Part shown: in pieces, positions 32,683-40,626 of the stretch
Layout of the letters: every line of letters starts with the position of its first letter
How positions within the stretch are numbered: position 1 is the first letter of the stretch
DNA from: Eubacteriales bacterium
GTDB lineage: Bacteria > Bacillota > Clostridia > Oscillospirales > Oscillospiraceae
Assembly: GCA_030531505.1 (NCBI GenBank)
Contig: JAUNNH010000006.1
Location: 1-64,000 of the forward strand
Direction of reading: 5' to 3'
Length of the DNA stretch: 64,000 nt
Notes under the pieces: generated by a model
The model's input: only the letters and a program-made list of their open reading frames with translations
Told to the model about the DNA's origin: nothing
The model's database searches: none
Program-made: the position numbers and the translations under genes

Positions 32683-32757
32683 ATGCGTTTCCGCTGCGGC
32701 GCCGCGCCGCACGGGGATCGCAGCGGGATTCTCCTTTCTTTTTGTTTAGAGAATTGA
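32683..32757 (+). CDS. possible 24-residue leader peptide
   Basis: A short frame ([15 protein letters not shown] start) lies in the leader of the lipoprotein gene, with AAGGG upstream and its stop 11 bases before the lipoprotein ATG. I see no residue bias pointing to an attenuator. It may be chance. Confidence 0.2.
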   Translation: MRFRCGAAPHGDRSGILLSFCLEN

Positions 32758-32768
32758 GGATATAAACT

Positions 32769-33683
32769 ATGAAAAAGAAGCTTTGTCTGCTGATCTGCCT
32801 GAGCCTGGTGCTGTTTGTTCTAAGCGCCTGCGGGCTGCTTTCCTCCGGCAAGACGCCCACCCCGGCGACGCCCGCGCCCACGCTTGCTCCGACGCCCGCT
32901 CCCACGCCCACAGCGGAGCCGACCCCCGTTCCGACGCCGGTCCCCACGCCCGTTCCGACACCCGCTCCCACGCCGGTGCCCACGCCTGTTCCGACTCCGG
33001 CGCCGACCCCCGTGCCGGCAAATCTCCCGGTGGTCACCAAGGACCCGACGGATGAGACTGTGAACGTGAACGGCAAGTGCCAGTTCGTAACGCGCTATGA
33101 AAATGCCAAGTGGGCCGAGTGGCACTTCGTGAGCCCGGACGGCTCCCGCGACATCGATTACAGCGCCGCGGGAAAGGAATTCCCGACGATGAAGATCCTC
33201 AACGGCTATACCAAGGATCTGACCCTCGACCTCATTCCGGCCGCAGCCAACGGCTGGCGTGTCTATTGCCGTTTCAGCAACGACGCCGGTTCCGTCAAGT
33301 CCGGCTCGGCACTCATCACGGTGAGAGCGGACAGCTCCCAGCCCGCACAGGCCGCGGCTCCGGCCCCCGTGCAGGCCAACATCACGGCGGCGATGGCCTT
33401 TGAGGGCGTAAACAACTACTGCCACAGCGCCTATGACTGGAGCATCGCGGTCGACAATCCCTCCATCATGTATGTGACGATGGGTGAGGAGACGGCCAAC
33501 GCTTACAAAGTGGATTTCCGCAGCTACACCGGTTCCTTCGTGTACTTCTATGTTGACAAGGTGAGCGGTCTGACCCGGATGGTCGATTATGTTCCCTCTC
33601 TGGGAATTGAGAGCGAAGCCGGCAGCATCAATCTCTATGATTACCTCGGTGTCCAGTCGGCCAGCACCACGACGGCTTCCTAG
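32769..33683 (+). CDS. Ig-like lipoprotein, upstream part ending at an in-frame TAG
   Basis: The 304-residue product has a type II signal peptide (lipobox LSACG, Cys21), a Thr-Pro-rich spacer (residues ~28-83), one Ig-like domain (~86-190) with the lineage signature [18 protein letters not shown] and [14 protein letters not shown], and a third region (~205-300) of unknown type. Translation would stop at TAG 33681-33683, yet the same frame continues for 111 further codons and gives a recognisable domain ending just before a strong terminator. So this is either a gene broken by one nonsense change (CAG to TAG would do) or one read through at amber. The exported, anchored location is clear; binding function is inferred. 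Confidence 0.8.
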   Translation: MKKKLCLLICLSLVLFVLSACGLLSSGKTPTPATPAPTLAPTPAPTPTAEPTPVPTPVPTPVPTPAPTPVPTPVPTPAPTPVPANLPVVTKDPTDETVNVNGKCQFVTRYENAKWAEWHFVSPDGSRDIDYSAAGKEFPTMKILNGYTKDLTLDLIPAAANGWRVYCRFSNDAGSVKSGSALITVRADSSQPAQAAAPAPVQANITAAMAFEGVNNYCHSAYDWSIAVDNPSIMYVTMGEETANAYKVDFRSYTGSFVYFYVDKVSGLTRMVDYVPSLGIESEAGSINLYDYLGVQSASTTTAS

Positions 33684-34016
33684 GCCGTCACCTTTGACGG
33701 CCGCTGGGCGGATGAGATCGCCGGCCGCTGCCAGCTCTCCATGTACTACCGGGCCGAGGGCAGCTGGAATGTGGATATCTCTTGGTCTAATTCCGCCGCG
33801 CAGCGCGTCGTCTGGACCATGACGGCCAATGTGTACCGCGACGGTATCCTCATCTACGACGACGGTCACTCCTGGACCGAGAACTATACCAGCGACACCA
33901 CCTATGACATCTTGAATCAGACCTTTAACGAAACCGGCAGCTTCTTCATCCAGGACGGCAAGCTCCACTGGATCAACAATCAGACGGGTGAAGAGGTCAT
34001 TCTGGTCCGCGTGTAA
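33684..34016 (+). pseudogene. in-frame continuation of the Ig lipoprotein after TAG
   Basis: 111 codons in the same frame as the upstream gene, ending in TAA. The translation (TFDGRWADEIAGRCQL, WNVDISWSNSAAQRVVWTM, TGSFFIQDGKLHWINN) aligns with the N-terminal domain of the paralogue at 54.8 kb (SYEGVYAEEIARRGILEL, IEWPSSASQTSYWKM, GSFSLDSRKLNWTDD). There is no ribosome site or start codon before this domain; the first ATG (33741) falls inside it. A terminator follows at once, which supports a single original gene. Confidence 0.75.
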
Positions 34017-34042
34017 TGTGCAAAAGCCATATCCCTTGAGCA

Positions 34043-34087
34043 AACGCCTCCTGTCCGCCGGAAAGCGGACAGGAGGCGTTTTTTCTG
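34043..34087 (+). terminator. terminator after the amber-split Ig lipoprotein
   Basis: AACGCCTCCTGTCCGC pairs with GCGGACAGGAGGCGTT, followed by TTTTCT. Confidence 0.92.
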
Positions 34088-34098
34088 CCCTCGCGCTT

Positions 34099-34983
34099 TT
34101 AGCCCCGTCCCGCCTCTTCACGCACGTAGCGCACCACATAGTCGACAAAGCGCCGCGTGGCCGGTCCGGCCTTCTCCCCGGCCGCGACCGCAAGGCCGAT
34201 CGTGCGCCGCGCCTCGGGGATCAGCGGCAGGATCTGCAGGCGGTCATGCCGCCCCTTGAGCAGCAGCTCCGGCATGATGCTCATGCCGAGTCCCTGCTCC
34301 ACCATAGCGAGGATGGCGTAGTCATCCTTGGTGTAAAAGCGCACGTTCGGCTGGACGCCCGCAGCCTCGAGCGCGCGGCGCGCGTCGTGATCGGAGCTCT
34401 CGAGGAGGCTGATGAAGGGTTCGGTCTCACACTCGAGGAGCGGGAACTTCGGGTAGTTTGCAAAGCGGCTGCCCTCCGGCAGAATTGCGAGCAGCCGGTC
34501 CTCCATGAGCGGGATGATCTCGCAGTCCACCGCGCAAGGGACGTTCACGAAGCCGATGTCGATGCTGCCGTCGGAGAGCCACTGCTCCACATCGTGATAG
34601 TCGCCGTTGAGAAGGCGGAAGTCCACCCGCGGGAAGTCTGCCTGGAACTCCTTGAGCACGCCGGGCAGCCAGTGTACGGCGACGGAGGTGAAGGCCCCGA
34701 TGCGCACAAGGCCGGCGTCGAGCCCGCGGATGGCGGCGGCGGTCTGGTCGAGTCGCTCTCGGCTGCCAAGCAGCTCACGCACTGCGGGCATCAGCCGCTC
34801 CCCCTCATCCGTGAGCGTAACCCCCGCGCGGCCGCGCTTGAGCAGCGGGAAGCCCAGTTCCTTTTCCAGCGCGTCGAGACTGTGGCTCACAGCCGACTGC
34901 GTGCAGCCGAGCACACTCGCGGCCAGCGTGAGGCTGCGCTGCTCCACGACGGCGCTGAGCACCTGATACTTATCGAGTTTCAT
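34099..34983 (-). CDS. LysR-family transcriptional regulator
   Basis: A 294-residue LysR regulator: KYQVLSAVVEQRSLTLAASV, LGCTQSAVSHSLDALEKELG, and an effector domain with HWLPGVLKEFQADFPRVDFR and EQGLGMSIMPELLLKG. It is transcribed divergently from the PutP-type symporter gene, with adjacent promoters, the usual arrangement when a LysR protein controls its neighbour. A T-N11-A inverted repeat (34998-35012) lies in its own leader. Confidence 0.9.
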   Translation of the reverse strand: MKLDKYQVLSAVVEQRSLTLAASVLGCTQSAVSHSLDALEKELGFPLLKRGRAGVTLTDEGERLMPAVRELLGSRERLDQTAAAIRGLDAGLVRIGAFTSVAVHWLPGVLKEFQADFPRVDFRLLNGDYHDVEQWLSDGSIDIGFVNVPCAVDCEIIPLMEDRLLAILPEGSRFANYPKFPLLECETEPFISLLESSDHDARRALEAAGVQPNVRFYTKDDYAILAMVEQGLGMSIMPELLLKGRHDRLQILPLIPEARRTIGLAVAAGEKAGPATRRFVDYVVRYVREEAGRG

Positions 34984-34997
34984 GGCGAGCTCCTTAT

Positions 34998-35012
34998 ATG
35001 AATTATTTTCAT
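34998..35012. promoter_or_regulatory. possible LysR-type binding site
   Basis: ATGAA-TTATT-TTCAT fits the T-N11-A pattern of LysR regulators and lies between the LysR gene and its promoter. Short, so tentative. Confidence 0.3.
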
Positions 35013-35042
35013 GCTAACTTGAACAAAATTAAATCCGTTTCT

Positions 35043-35070
35043 ATTGTAGCGCAAAAAGAGAAAAAAACAA
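35043..35070 (-). promoter_or_regulatory. predicted promoter for the LysR gene at 34.1 kb
   Basis: Minus-strand TTGTTT (35065-35070), 16 bases, TACAAT (35043-35048). Confidence 0.5.
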
Positions 35071-35092
35071 GTCCGGAAACCGGTTTTTCCTC

Positions 35093-35120
35093 TTGTTCTT
35101 TTTCGTGCGGGTTGTAAAAT
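35093..35120 (+). promoter_or_regulatory. predicted promoter for the sodium symporter
   Basis: TTGTTC (35093-35098), 16 bases, TAAAAT (35115-35120), 33 bases before the start codon. Confidence 0.5.
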
Positions 35121-35152
35121 ACAGCCATCCAAAGGAAGAGAGGGCACTTACC

Positions 35153-36679
35153 ATGACAACTGCCAATGTATGCATCATCCTCGCCATCGTGGTCTACCTC
35201 GCCGGTATGATCGTGATCGGCTACTTCAACTCCAAAACCACCGGCTCCAGCTCAGACTTCTATCTGGGCGGACGCAAGCTCGGCCCCGTGGTAACGGCCC
35301 TGAGCACCGAAGCCTCGGATATGAGCGCCTACCTGCTGATGGGCGTCCCCGGTCTGGCGCTCTTCTGTGGCGTAGCCGAGGCGAGCTGGACGGCGATCGG
35401 TCTTGCCGCCGGCACCTATCTCAACTGGCTCTTTGTGGCCCGCCGCCTGCGTCTCTATTCCGCGAAGCTCGACGCCATCACCGTGCCCGACTTCCTCTCC
35501 CGCCGCTTCCATGACCGCTCGAAGCTCATCGAGACCATCGGCGCACTCGTCATCGTGATCTTCTTCGTGCCCTACACGGCCTCCGCTTTCGTGGCCTGCG
35601 GCAAGCTCTTCAACAACATGTTCGGCTGGGCTTACGTCCCCACCATGATCGTCTCGGCCATCGTCATCGTGGCCTACTGCACGCTGGGCGGCTTCATGGC
35701 CGCCTCCATCACCAGCCTGATTCAGGCGCTGATGATGTCCTTCGCGCTGATCGTCGTGCTGATCTTCGGCATCCGCACCGCGGGCGGCTGGGGCGCCGTG
35801 ATCGAGAACGCGAAGACCGTGCCCGGCTATCTGAGCCTCTTCGCCAGCACCAGCATTGAATCCTCCGCCGCCGGCAAGTACGGCTTCATCACCATTGTCT
35901 CCACGCTGGCCTGGGGCCTCGGCTACTTCGGCATGCCCCACGTGCTGATCCACTTCATGGCCGCCAAGGAGGAGAAGCAGCTCAAGACCAGCCGCCGCAT
36001 CGCAACCGTCTGGGTCGTGATCTCCCTCGGCGTCGCGGTCATCATCGGCCTGGTCGGCTTTGCGATCATGCGCCTCGGCCTGATCGAGAGCTTTGCGAGC
36101 GCCTCCGCCGCCGAGTCCGTCATCGTCCGCACTGCCGCCCTTATGAGTCAGAACGGTGTCTTCTTCGCCATCATCGCAGGCGTCATCCTGGCCGGCATCC
36201 TGGCCGCCACGATGTCCACCGCCGACGTGCAGCTGCTGGCCGCCGCCTCCGGCATCACCCACAACCTGCTCGGCAGCGTCTTCGGCCTGAAGCTCGACGA
36301 GAAGAAGAACCTGCTGATCGCCCGTCTCGGCGTCATCGCCATTGCCATCGTCGCAATCTTCTTCGCGCTGAACCCCAACAGCTCCATCTTCCGCGTGGTC
36401 TCCTTCGCCTGGGCCGGCTTCGGTGCCACCTTCGGCCCCGTGATGCTCTTTGCCCTGTTCTGGAAGCGCTGCAACGCCAGCGGCGCCATCGCCGGCATGG
36501 TCGCGGGTGCGGTGTCGATCTTCCTCTGGAAGTTCCTGGTCCGTCCCCTCGGCGGCGCGTGGGATATCTACGAGCTGCTGCCCGCCTTCCTGGTGGGAAG
36601 CCTCTTCATCGTCGTGGTGAGCCTTACAACGAAGGCGCCCGAGAAGGAGATCGTCGAGGAGTTCGAGAGCATCTCCTGA
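35153..36679 (+). CDS. sodium:solute symporter, PutP (proline) type
   Basis: A 508-residue SSS-family transporter with about 13 membrane helices. SSSDFYLGGRKLGPVVTALS followed by EASDMSAYLLMGVPG is the signature of the PutP proline branch, and FVPYTASAFVACGKLF continues it. It probably imports proline or a related amino acid with sodium. The ATG at 35153 (GAGAGGG upstream) removes a non-homologous N-terminal extension. Divergent from a LysR gene and convergent with a Tat-exported flavoprotein. PutP-level homology is strong, the exact substrate less so. Confidence 0.88.
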   Translation: MTTANVCIILAIVVYLAGMIVIGYFNSKTTGSSSDFYLGGRKLGPVVTALSTEASDMSAYLLMGVPGLALFCGVAEASWTAIGLAAGTYLNWLFVARRLRLYSAKLDAITVPDFLSRRFHDRSKLIETIGALVIVIFFVPYTASAFVACGKLFNNMFGWAYVPTMIVSAIVIVAYCTLGGFMAASITSLIQALMMSFALIVVLIFGIRTAGGWGAVIENAKTVPGYLSLFASTSIESSAAGKYGFITIVSTLAWGLGYFGMPHVLIHFMAAKEEKQLKTSRRIATVWVVISLGVAVIIGLVGFAIMRLGLIESFASASAAESVIVRTAALMSQNGVFFAIIAGVILAGILAATMSTADVQLLAAASGITHNLLGSVFGLKLDEKKNLLIARLGVIAIAIVAIFFALNPNSSIFRVVSFAWAGFGATFGPVMLFALFWKRCNASGAIAGMVAGAVSIFLWKFLVRPLGGAWDIYELLPAFLVGSLFIVVVSLTTKAPEKEIVEEFESIS

Positions 36680-36702
36680 CCCTCCCCTGTTTCAAAACGC
36701 AG

Positions 36703-36733
36703 AAAGGCTGTGCCACCGGCACAGCCTTTTTCT
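36703..36733 (+). terminator. terminator after the sodium symporter
   Basis: AAAGGCTGTGCC pairs with GGCACAGCCTTT across ACC, followed by TTTCTTG. Confidence 0.88.
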
Positions 36734-36737
36734 TGCG

Positions 36738-36773
36738 GCAAATGGAAATCCCCGGGCTTTGCGGCCCGGGGAT
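36738..36773 (-). terminator. hairpin after the Tat flavoprotein gene
   Basis: ATCCCCGGGC pairs with GCCCGGGGAT; the minus-strand tail TTTCCATTTG is only moderately T-rich. Confidence 0.6.
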
Positions 36774-36792
36774 GGGGATGCTTTGTCGGGGC

Positions 36793-38547
36793 TTATTCTT
36801 CGTAGATGCTGCCGGTGACGGCGTGCAGCGCGGCCAGACGAGCAAAGCACACGGTTTTGCCCTGGGCGGTGCCGCCGAACATCTGCGGATAGCTGTTGGA
36901 GAAGAAGCCGCCCATGTCGTTGCCGACCACATACAGGCCCTCGATGGCGCTGCCGTCGGGCTTGATGGCCTGGAGATTGGTGTTGACACGCACACCGTTC
37001 ATCGTGGCGAGCAGCCAGCTGCCGATGCAGATGCCGTAGAACGGCGCCTTCACGATCGGGCGCAAATCCTTCTTCTGCTTGCCGAAGTCGAGGTCGACAC
37101 CGCCCTCGCAGAGCTCGTTGTAGCGCTCGACGCTCTTGAGGAAGTTCTCCTTGAACTCGCCCTCGAAGCCGAGCTTGTCAGCCAGCTCCTCAAGCGTGTC
37201 GGCCTGCATCAGCTTGCCGCTCTTGAGCGCGGGATCGATGTAGACTTCCTTGAACTGCTCGCCGGTCTTGCAGGGCATGACGTTCGGCAGCACCTCGCTG
37301 TTGCGGGCGCCGGGCACGGCCACGACGCGGGAGCAGATCGTGGTGTGGAAAGCCACCACGTCATCCCAGTAGTTGCTGTCGAAGAGCTGGAAGGCGATGT
37401 GGCCGGGCTGGACCAACCAGCCGTTGATGTGGAAGTCGTAGGTGTTGTCCTCGTTGCAGTAGCGCTCGCCGCGGGTGTTCAGGTTCAGCCAGGGCTGGCT
37501 GCCGGGCCACCAGATGTCGCCCAGGCCTGTGGTATAGGGAGCGCCGGTGTGGTGGTCGAGATCGACGGCCGCGCGGTCGAAGGCGACGCCGCCCGCGTGG
37601 TTGCGGTCGATGTCGGCGCCGGCCCACATGGCCATCTTGATGCCGTCGCCCTGGGCAAAGGCGCAGCCGAGGTTGTTGCAGATGACGTCCTTGTCGCGAT
37701 AGTGCAGCGCGTCCATCATCTCCGGGTTGCCGCCGTAGCCGCCGGTGGAGAGGATCACGCCCTTCGCCGCGTTGATCTGGATGTAGGCGCCGTCCTCGTT
37801 GCGCTGGACGATGATGCCGGTGACCTTGCCGGTCTCATCCTGGACAAGCTGCTTGGCGGTGTGCTGCCAGAGGATGTTGCCGCCCTTCTCCTCGATGATC
37901 TCGATCCACTTCGGGTTGGCGAGCTGGGAGCCCATGTAGTTGGGGCCGAGCTCCTCAAAGGTCTCGTAGACGGTGTGGGTCTGAGGCTTGTTCATGTAGC
38001 GGCAGTCCTTCATGTCGGTCTCGAGGAACATGTGGATTCCCTTGGACTCCATCTGATCGACGAACCAGTCCATGGTACGTCCGGAATTGAAGAGCCAGAG
38101 GTTCACAAGGCGCTGGTCATTCTCATAGCTGGCATAGCGGCAAATCTCGTTGGAGATTTCGAGCAGCTCCTCCGGCGTGTACTCGATGCCGTACTTCTCC
38201 TTCATGAGCTTGGTGTTGTACGCACCCATCTCACCGGCCCAGGTGATCCAGCCGGCGTTCTTCTCGACCAGGATCAGGCCCGCGCCCTGATCGACGACGG
38301 ACGCGCCCGCGACCAGACCGCCGTTGCCCGCGCCGACGACGACGACGTCGGTCTCGAGGGTCTCGGCGATGTCGGTGATGGGATCGGGCTTGGCGAAATA
38401 CTTGGCGTCATACCAGGTGCTGCTCTCTTCCGCGGCAGGGGCCTCGTCGGCAAAGGCGAGGGGCTTGGCCACGCCGGCAACGGCGGCGGTCAGGGCGGTC
38501 GCGGCGGCGCCCTTCAGGAAGTTTCTTCTGCTGATCTCTTTGGGCAT
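36793..38547 (-). CDS. Tat-exported FAD-dependent fumarate reductase/flavocytochrome c-like oxidoreductase
   Basis: A 584-residue flavoprotein with a twin-arginine signal (SRRNFLKGAAATALTAAVAG) and the FAD-binding motif TDVVVVGAGNGGLVAGASV. The later GVILSTGGYGGNPEMMDAL and the C-terminal GLYVVGNDMGGFFSNSYPQM are typical of the fumarate reductase/succinate dehydrogenase flavoprotein family (FAD_binding_2). No haem or FMN-binding domain is visible, so its electron donor must be another protein. In anaerobic gut bacteria such enzymes reduce diverse enoates and xenobiotics; the acceptor here is unknown. It has a terminator and appears monocistronic, facing the symporter gene. Confidence 0.87.
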   Translation of the reverse strand: MPKEISRRNFLKGAAATALTAAVAGVAKPLAFADEAPAAEESSTWYDAKYFAKPDPITDIAETLETDVVVVGAGNGGLVAGASVVDQGAGLILVEKNAGWITWAGEMGAYNTKLMKEKYGIEYTPEELLEISNEICRYASYENDQRLVNLWLFNSGRTMDWFVDQMESKGIHMFLETDMKDCRYMNKPQTHTVYETFEELGPNYMGSQLANPKWIEIIEEKGGNILWQHTAKQLVQDETGKVTGIIVQRNEDGAYIQINAAKGVILSTGGYGGNPEMMDALHYRDKDVICNNLGCAFAQGDGIKMAMWAGADIDRNHAGGVAFDRAAVDLDHHTGAPYTTGLGDIWWPGSQPWLNLNTRGERYCNEDNTYDFHINGWLVQPGHIAFQLFDSNYWDDVVAFHTTICSRVVAVPGARNSEVLPNVMPCKTGEQFKEVYIDPALKSGKLMQADTLEELADKLGFEGEFKENFLKSVERYNELCEGGVDLDFGKQKKDLRPIVKAPFYGICIGSWLLATMNGVRVNTNLQAIKPDGSAIEGLYVVGNDMGGFFSNSYPQMFGGTAQGKTVCFARLAALHAVTGSIYEE

Positions 38548-38662
38548 GGATAATTCCTCCTTATAAGAAATGGTCGTCGGTTTTCACCCGCGCAGTTCAC
38601 GGGTCCTCTATATGCATTGTACCGCAAAGTGTCTGAACTTGGAAATAGAAGTGTTGTGTTTT

Positions 38663-38683
38663 CCCATAAAGGATTTTTATGGG
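38663..38683. repeat. 8-base inverted repeat, possible operator
   Basis: CCCATAAA-ggatt-TTTATGGG lies between the divergent Tat flavoprotein and the unknown gene at 38.8 kb, upstream of both promoters. Confidence 0.4.
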
Positions 38684-38732
38684 TGATCGGTCGAGGCGCG
38701 TTAACAAGCCGTGCGGCCGAGGCGCTTGCCTC

Positions 38733-38761
38733 TTGTCAGGCCGGAGGAAATGCGGTACAAT
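38733..38761 (+). promoter_or_regulatory. predicted sigma-A promoter for the unknown anchored protein
   Basis: TTGTCA (38733-38738), 17 bases, TACAAT (38756-38761). Confidence 0.6.
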
Positions 38762-38793
38762 GGATGCAGTTTACAGAGAAAGAGGGTCTTACC

Positions 38794-39399
38794 GTGAATA
38801 AATGGAAAGTGATCGCGCCGCTCGCGCTGACCGCCGCGGGCGCGCTGGCCGCGGGCCTTGCGAACCTGCGCAAGAAGCCCGAAGAGGCCGCCCCTGCCGC
38901 GGCTGCCCCCGGCGCTCCGGCCGCGCCCGGCAATCTTGTGACCGGCGCATACAGCTTTATCTCCGGTTACAAGGACCCCGCCACTGTGGAGCTCACACTG
39001 CGCTTCGATCCCGAGCGCGGCAGCTTCGCCGTGATCGCGGAGGATTTCCTCAGCTACTCCAGCGCCTCGCACGTCGCCGTGTATGAGGACGAGGACGTGC
39101 AGGCCCAGATCGAGTATGTCCCCTACTTCACGGGCGAGGACTTTGAGGCGCACACGAAGGCGCTTGCGGAGAAGTACACGGATCTGCGTCCGGCCGCATT
39201 CGCGGCGCTCAAGGGCGTGCGTTATACGGATGGCGATGCGATCTGCCTCTGCTTCCCGATTCCGGGCGACGCGAGCAGCTGCGTGCTTTTCACGCTCTTC
39301 CGGGTGAAGAAGGACGACAAGCACCCGCTCGAGGCGCTGCCCGACTGCCCGCCTGTCAAGGCGCTGCTCGACAGCGCACGGCTTGAGGTCCGGCGGTAA
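38794..39399 (+). CDS. uncharacterised protein with N-terminal membrane anchor
   Basis: A ~201-residue protein I cannot assign. It has an N-terminal hydrophobic segment (VIAPLALTAAGALAAGLANL), an Ala/Pro-rich linker (KKPEEAAPAAAAPGAPAAPG) and a soluble domain of ~150 residues (NLVTGAYSFISGYKDPATVE onward) with alternating short strands. The GTG at 38794 is preferred: GAGGG lies upstream and the predicted transcript starts after the only earlier ATG. It faces the VanX-like gene and shares its terminator. No motif suggests an enzyme. Confidence 0.6.
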   Translation: MNKWKVIAPLALTAAGALAAGLANLRKKPEEAAPAAAAPGAPAAPGNLVTGAYSFISGYKDPATVELTLRFDPERGSFAVIAEDFLSYSSASHVAVYEDEDVQAQIEYVPYFTGEDFEAHTKALAEKYTDLRPAAFAALKGVRYTDGDAICLCFPIPGDASSCVLFTLFRVKKDDKHPLEALPDCPPVKALLDSARLEVRR

Positions 39400-39404
39400 A
39401 AAGC

Positions 39405-39457
39405 AGCAAAAGAATACCGGGGCTGTGCTTTTCGCACAGCCCCGGTATTCTTTTGCT
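39405..39457. terminator. bidirectional terminator, 18-base perfect stem
   Basis: Arms at 39411-39428 and 39434-39451 (AGAATACCGGGGCTGTGC and its complement), loop of five, T-runs on both outgoing strands, between convergent genes. Confidence 0.92.
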
Positions 39458-39463
39458 CTTCGA

Positions 39464-40510
39464 TCAATAGACGGGCTTGATGAAGTGGGCGTTGACATAG
39501 CCGGTCAGCTCGCCGTACTGGATCAGGCAGAAATCACTCAGGTAGCTGAGCACGACCATCTGCTCGCCGTCGGGGATGTTCCCGATGGCCTCGGCCGAGG
39601 TGTTGGCCACCTTGCGGATATTGATGTACTCGTTGCACTCGGACTCATATACGCGCGTCCCGTGTTCGGGCAGGACAGCGCTCTCAACGTCGGCGTAGTT
39701 GTAGCCGGTGTTGTCGCTGTAATGCCACCACTCGCCGAAGTAGCCGGTGAAGCCGTTGGCGGTCATGATCTGCTCGAGCAGGCGGGCGTTGGATGCGGCC
39801 TCGGCCGACACATCGCCGTAGTTGCGGTCGCCGAGGGCGGAGAACTCGTCAAAGCCGGAGGGCAGCTCGCACAGCTCCCCATCCTTCATCAGCGCCACAT
39901 CCACCGTGCCGCCGTTGGTATGGGAGGAATGGCCGCCGCCATAGGGATTGGCCACGTAGTTTCCGTGCGGGAAGGCGTCAAAGAGGATGAACTGCGCCTC
40001 ATTGGGACGGAAGGCGTCCCAGAGCACGAGCTCGTATCCGCGCTCTTTGAGCTGGGCCTGCGCCTGGATGAGCTTCCGCACCGTGCCGAGACGGAGATAG
40101 GGCTCGTCAAAGGTGTAGACCACCTTGTGGGTATAGTTGTCCTCGGTGGCGTATTTGAGATCGACCTGCAGATCGGGCATATAGCTGAGCACGCGCACCA
40201 GCTCAAGGTCGCGCACAGCCGTGTTCTCCCCCGAGGGGGCATCTTCCGGCAGCGGAACGGGCGTGGGCATCGGGGTGGGAGCTGCCTCTTCCTCACTCTC
40301 CGGCTCCGCAGCAGGCTCATCCTCCACTTCGACGGACGCGCTTTGGCCGCCGACGGTGGTGAACACCTGGACAGACGCCGTCGTCACAGGCTCCGCGATA
40401 TCTTCCGGGGCCGGCGTCGGCGCAGGCGTCGGGGTTTGAGCCCCATTTGCACAGGCGCACAGCATCAGAACCAACAGCGCAAGCAGCAGGAGCAGCATTT
40501 TCTTTCTCAT
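39464..40510 (-). CDS. D-Ala-D-Ala dipeptidase (VanX/DdpX-like) lipoprotein with SH3-like tail
   Basis: The 348-residue product has a type II signal peptide (LCAC lipobox, Cys20), a Thr/Pro-rich and acidic spacer (~24-95), an M15D dipeptidase domain (~100-285) and a C-terminal SH3b-like domain (~290-348). The zinc site is recognisable: HSSHTNGGTVDVAL supplies the first His and Asp, FGEWWHYSD the catalytic Glu and second His, and WDAFRPNEAQ the substrate Arg. VanX cleaves D-Ala-D-Ala in vancomycin-resistant bacteria, but that enzyme is cytoplasmic; this one is outside and sits with no van genes, so wall-peptide recycling is more likely. Confidence 0.86.
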   Translation of the reverse strand: MRKKMLLLLLALLVLMLCACANGAQTPTPAPTPAPEDIAEPVTTASVQVFTTVGGQSASVEVEDEPAAEPESEEEAAPTPMPTPVPLPEDAPSGENTAVRDLELVRVLSYMPDLQVDLKYATEDNYTHKVVYTFDEPYLRLGTVRKLIQAQAQLKERGYELVLWDAFRPNEAQFILFDAFPHGNYVANPYGGGHSSHTNGGTVDVALMKDGELCELPSGFDEFSALGDRNYGDVSAEAASNARLLEQIMTANGFTGYFGEWWHYSDNTGYNYADVESAVLPEHGTRVYESECNEYINIRKVANTSAEAIGNIPDGEQMVVLSYLSDFCLIQYGELTGYVNAHFIKPVY

Positions 40511-40554
40511 AGGATCGTCCTACCTTTCGCAAGGGTGACATAATTTCTTATCTT

Positions 40555-40583
40555 ATTATATCTATTCGAGCGAAGTCTGTCAA
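40555..40583 (-). promoter_or_regulatory. consensus sigma-A promoter for the VanX-like gene
   Basis: Minus-strand TTGACA (40578-40583), 17 bases, TATAAT (40555-40560): exact consensus at ideal spacing. Confidence 0.8.
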
Positions 40584-40626
40584 TAAACTTAATAAAAATA
40601 AAGAAATGAGAAAACGAGCCCCTGTT

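Noticed and set aside
32855-33020. Short-period repeat that could be mistaken for a CRISPR or satellite
   Set aside because: It encodes the Thr-Pro spacer of a lipoprotein in frame; there are no unique spacers between fixed repeats.
39464-40510. Vancomycin resistance determinant
   Set aside because: There are no vanH/A/R/S genes nearby, and the protein is an exported lipoprotein.
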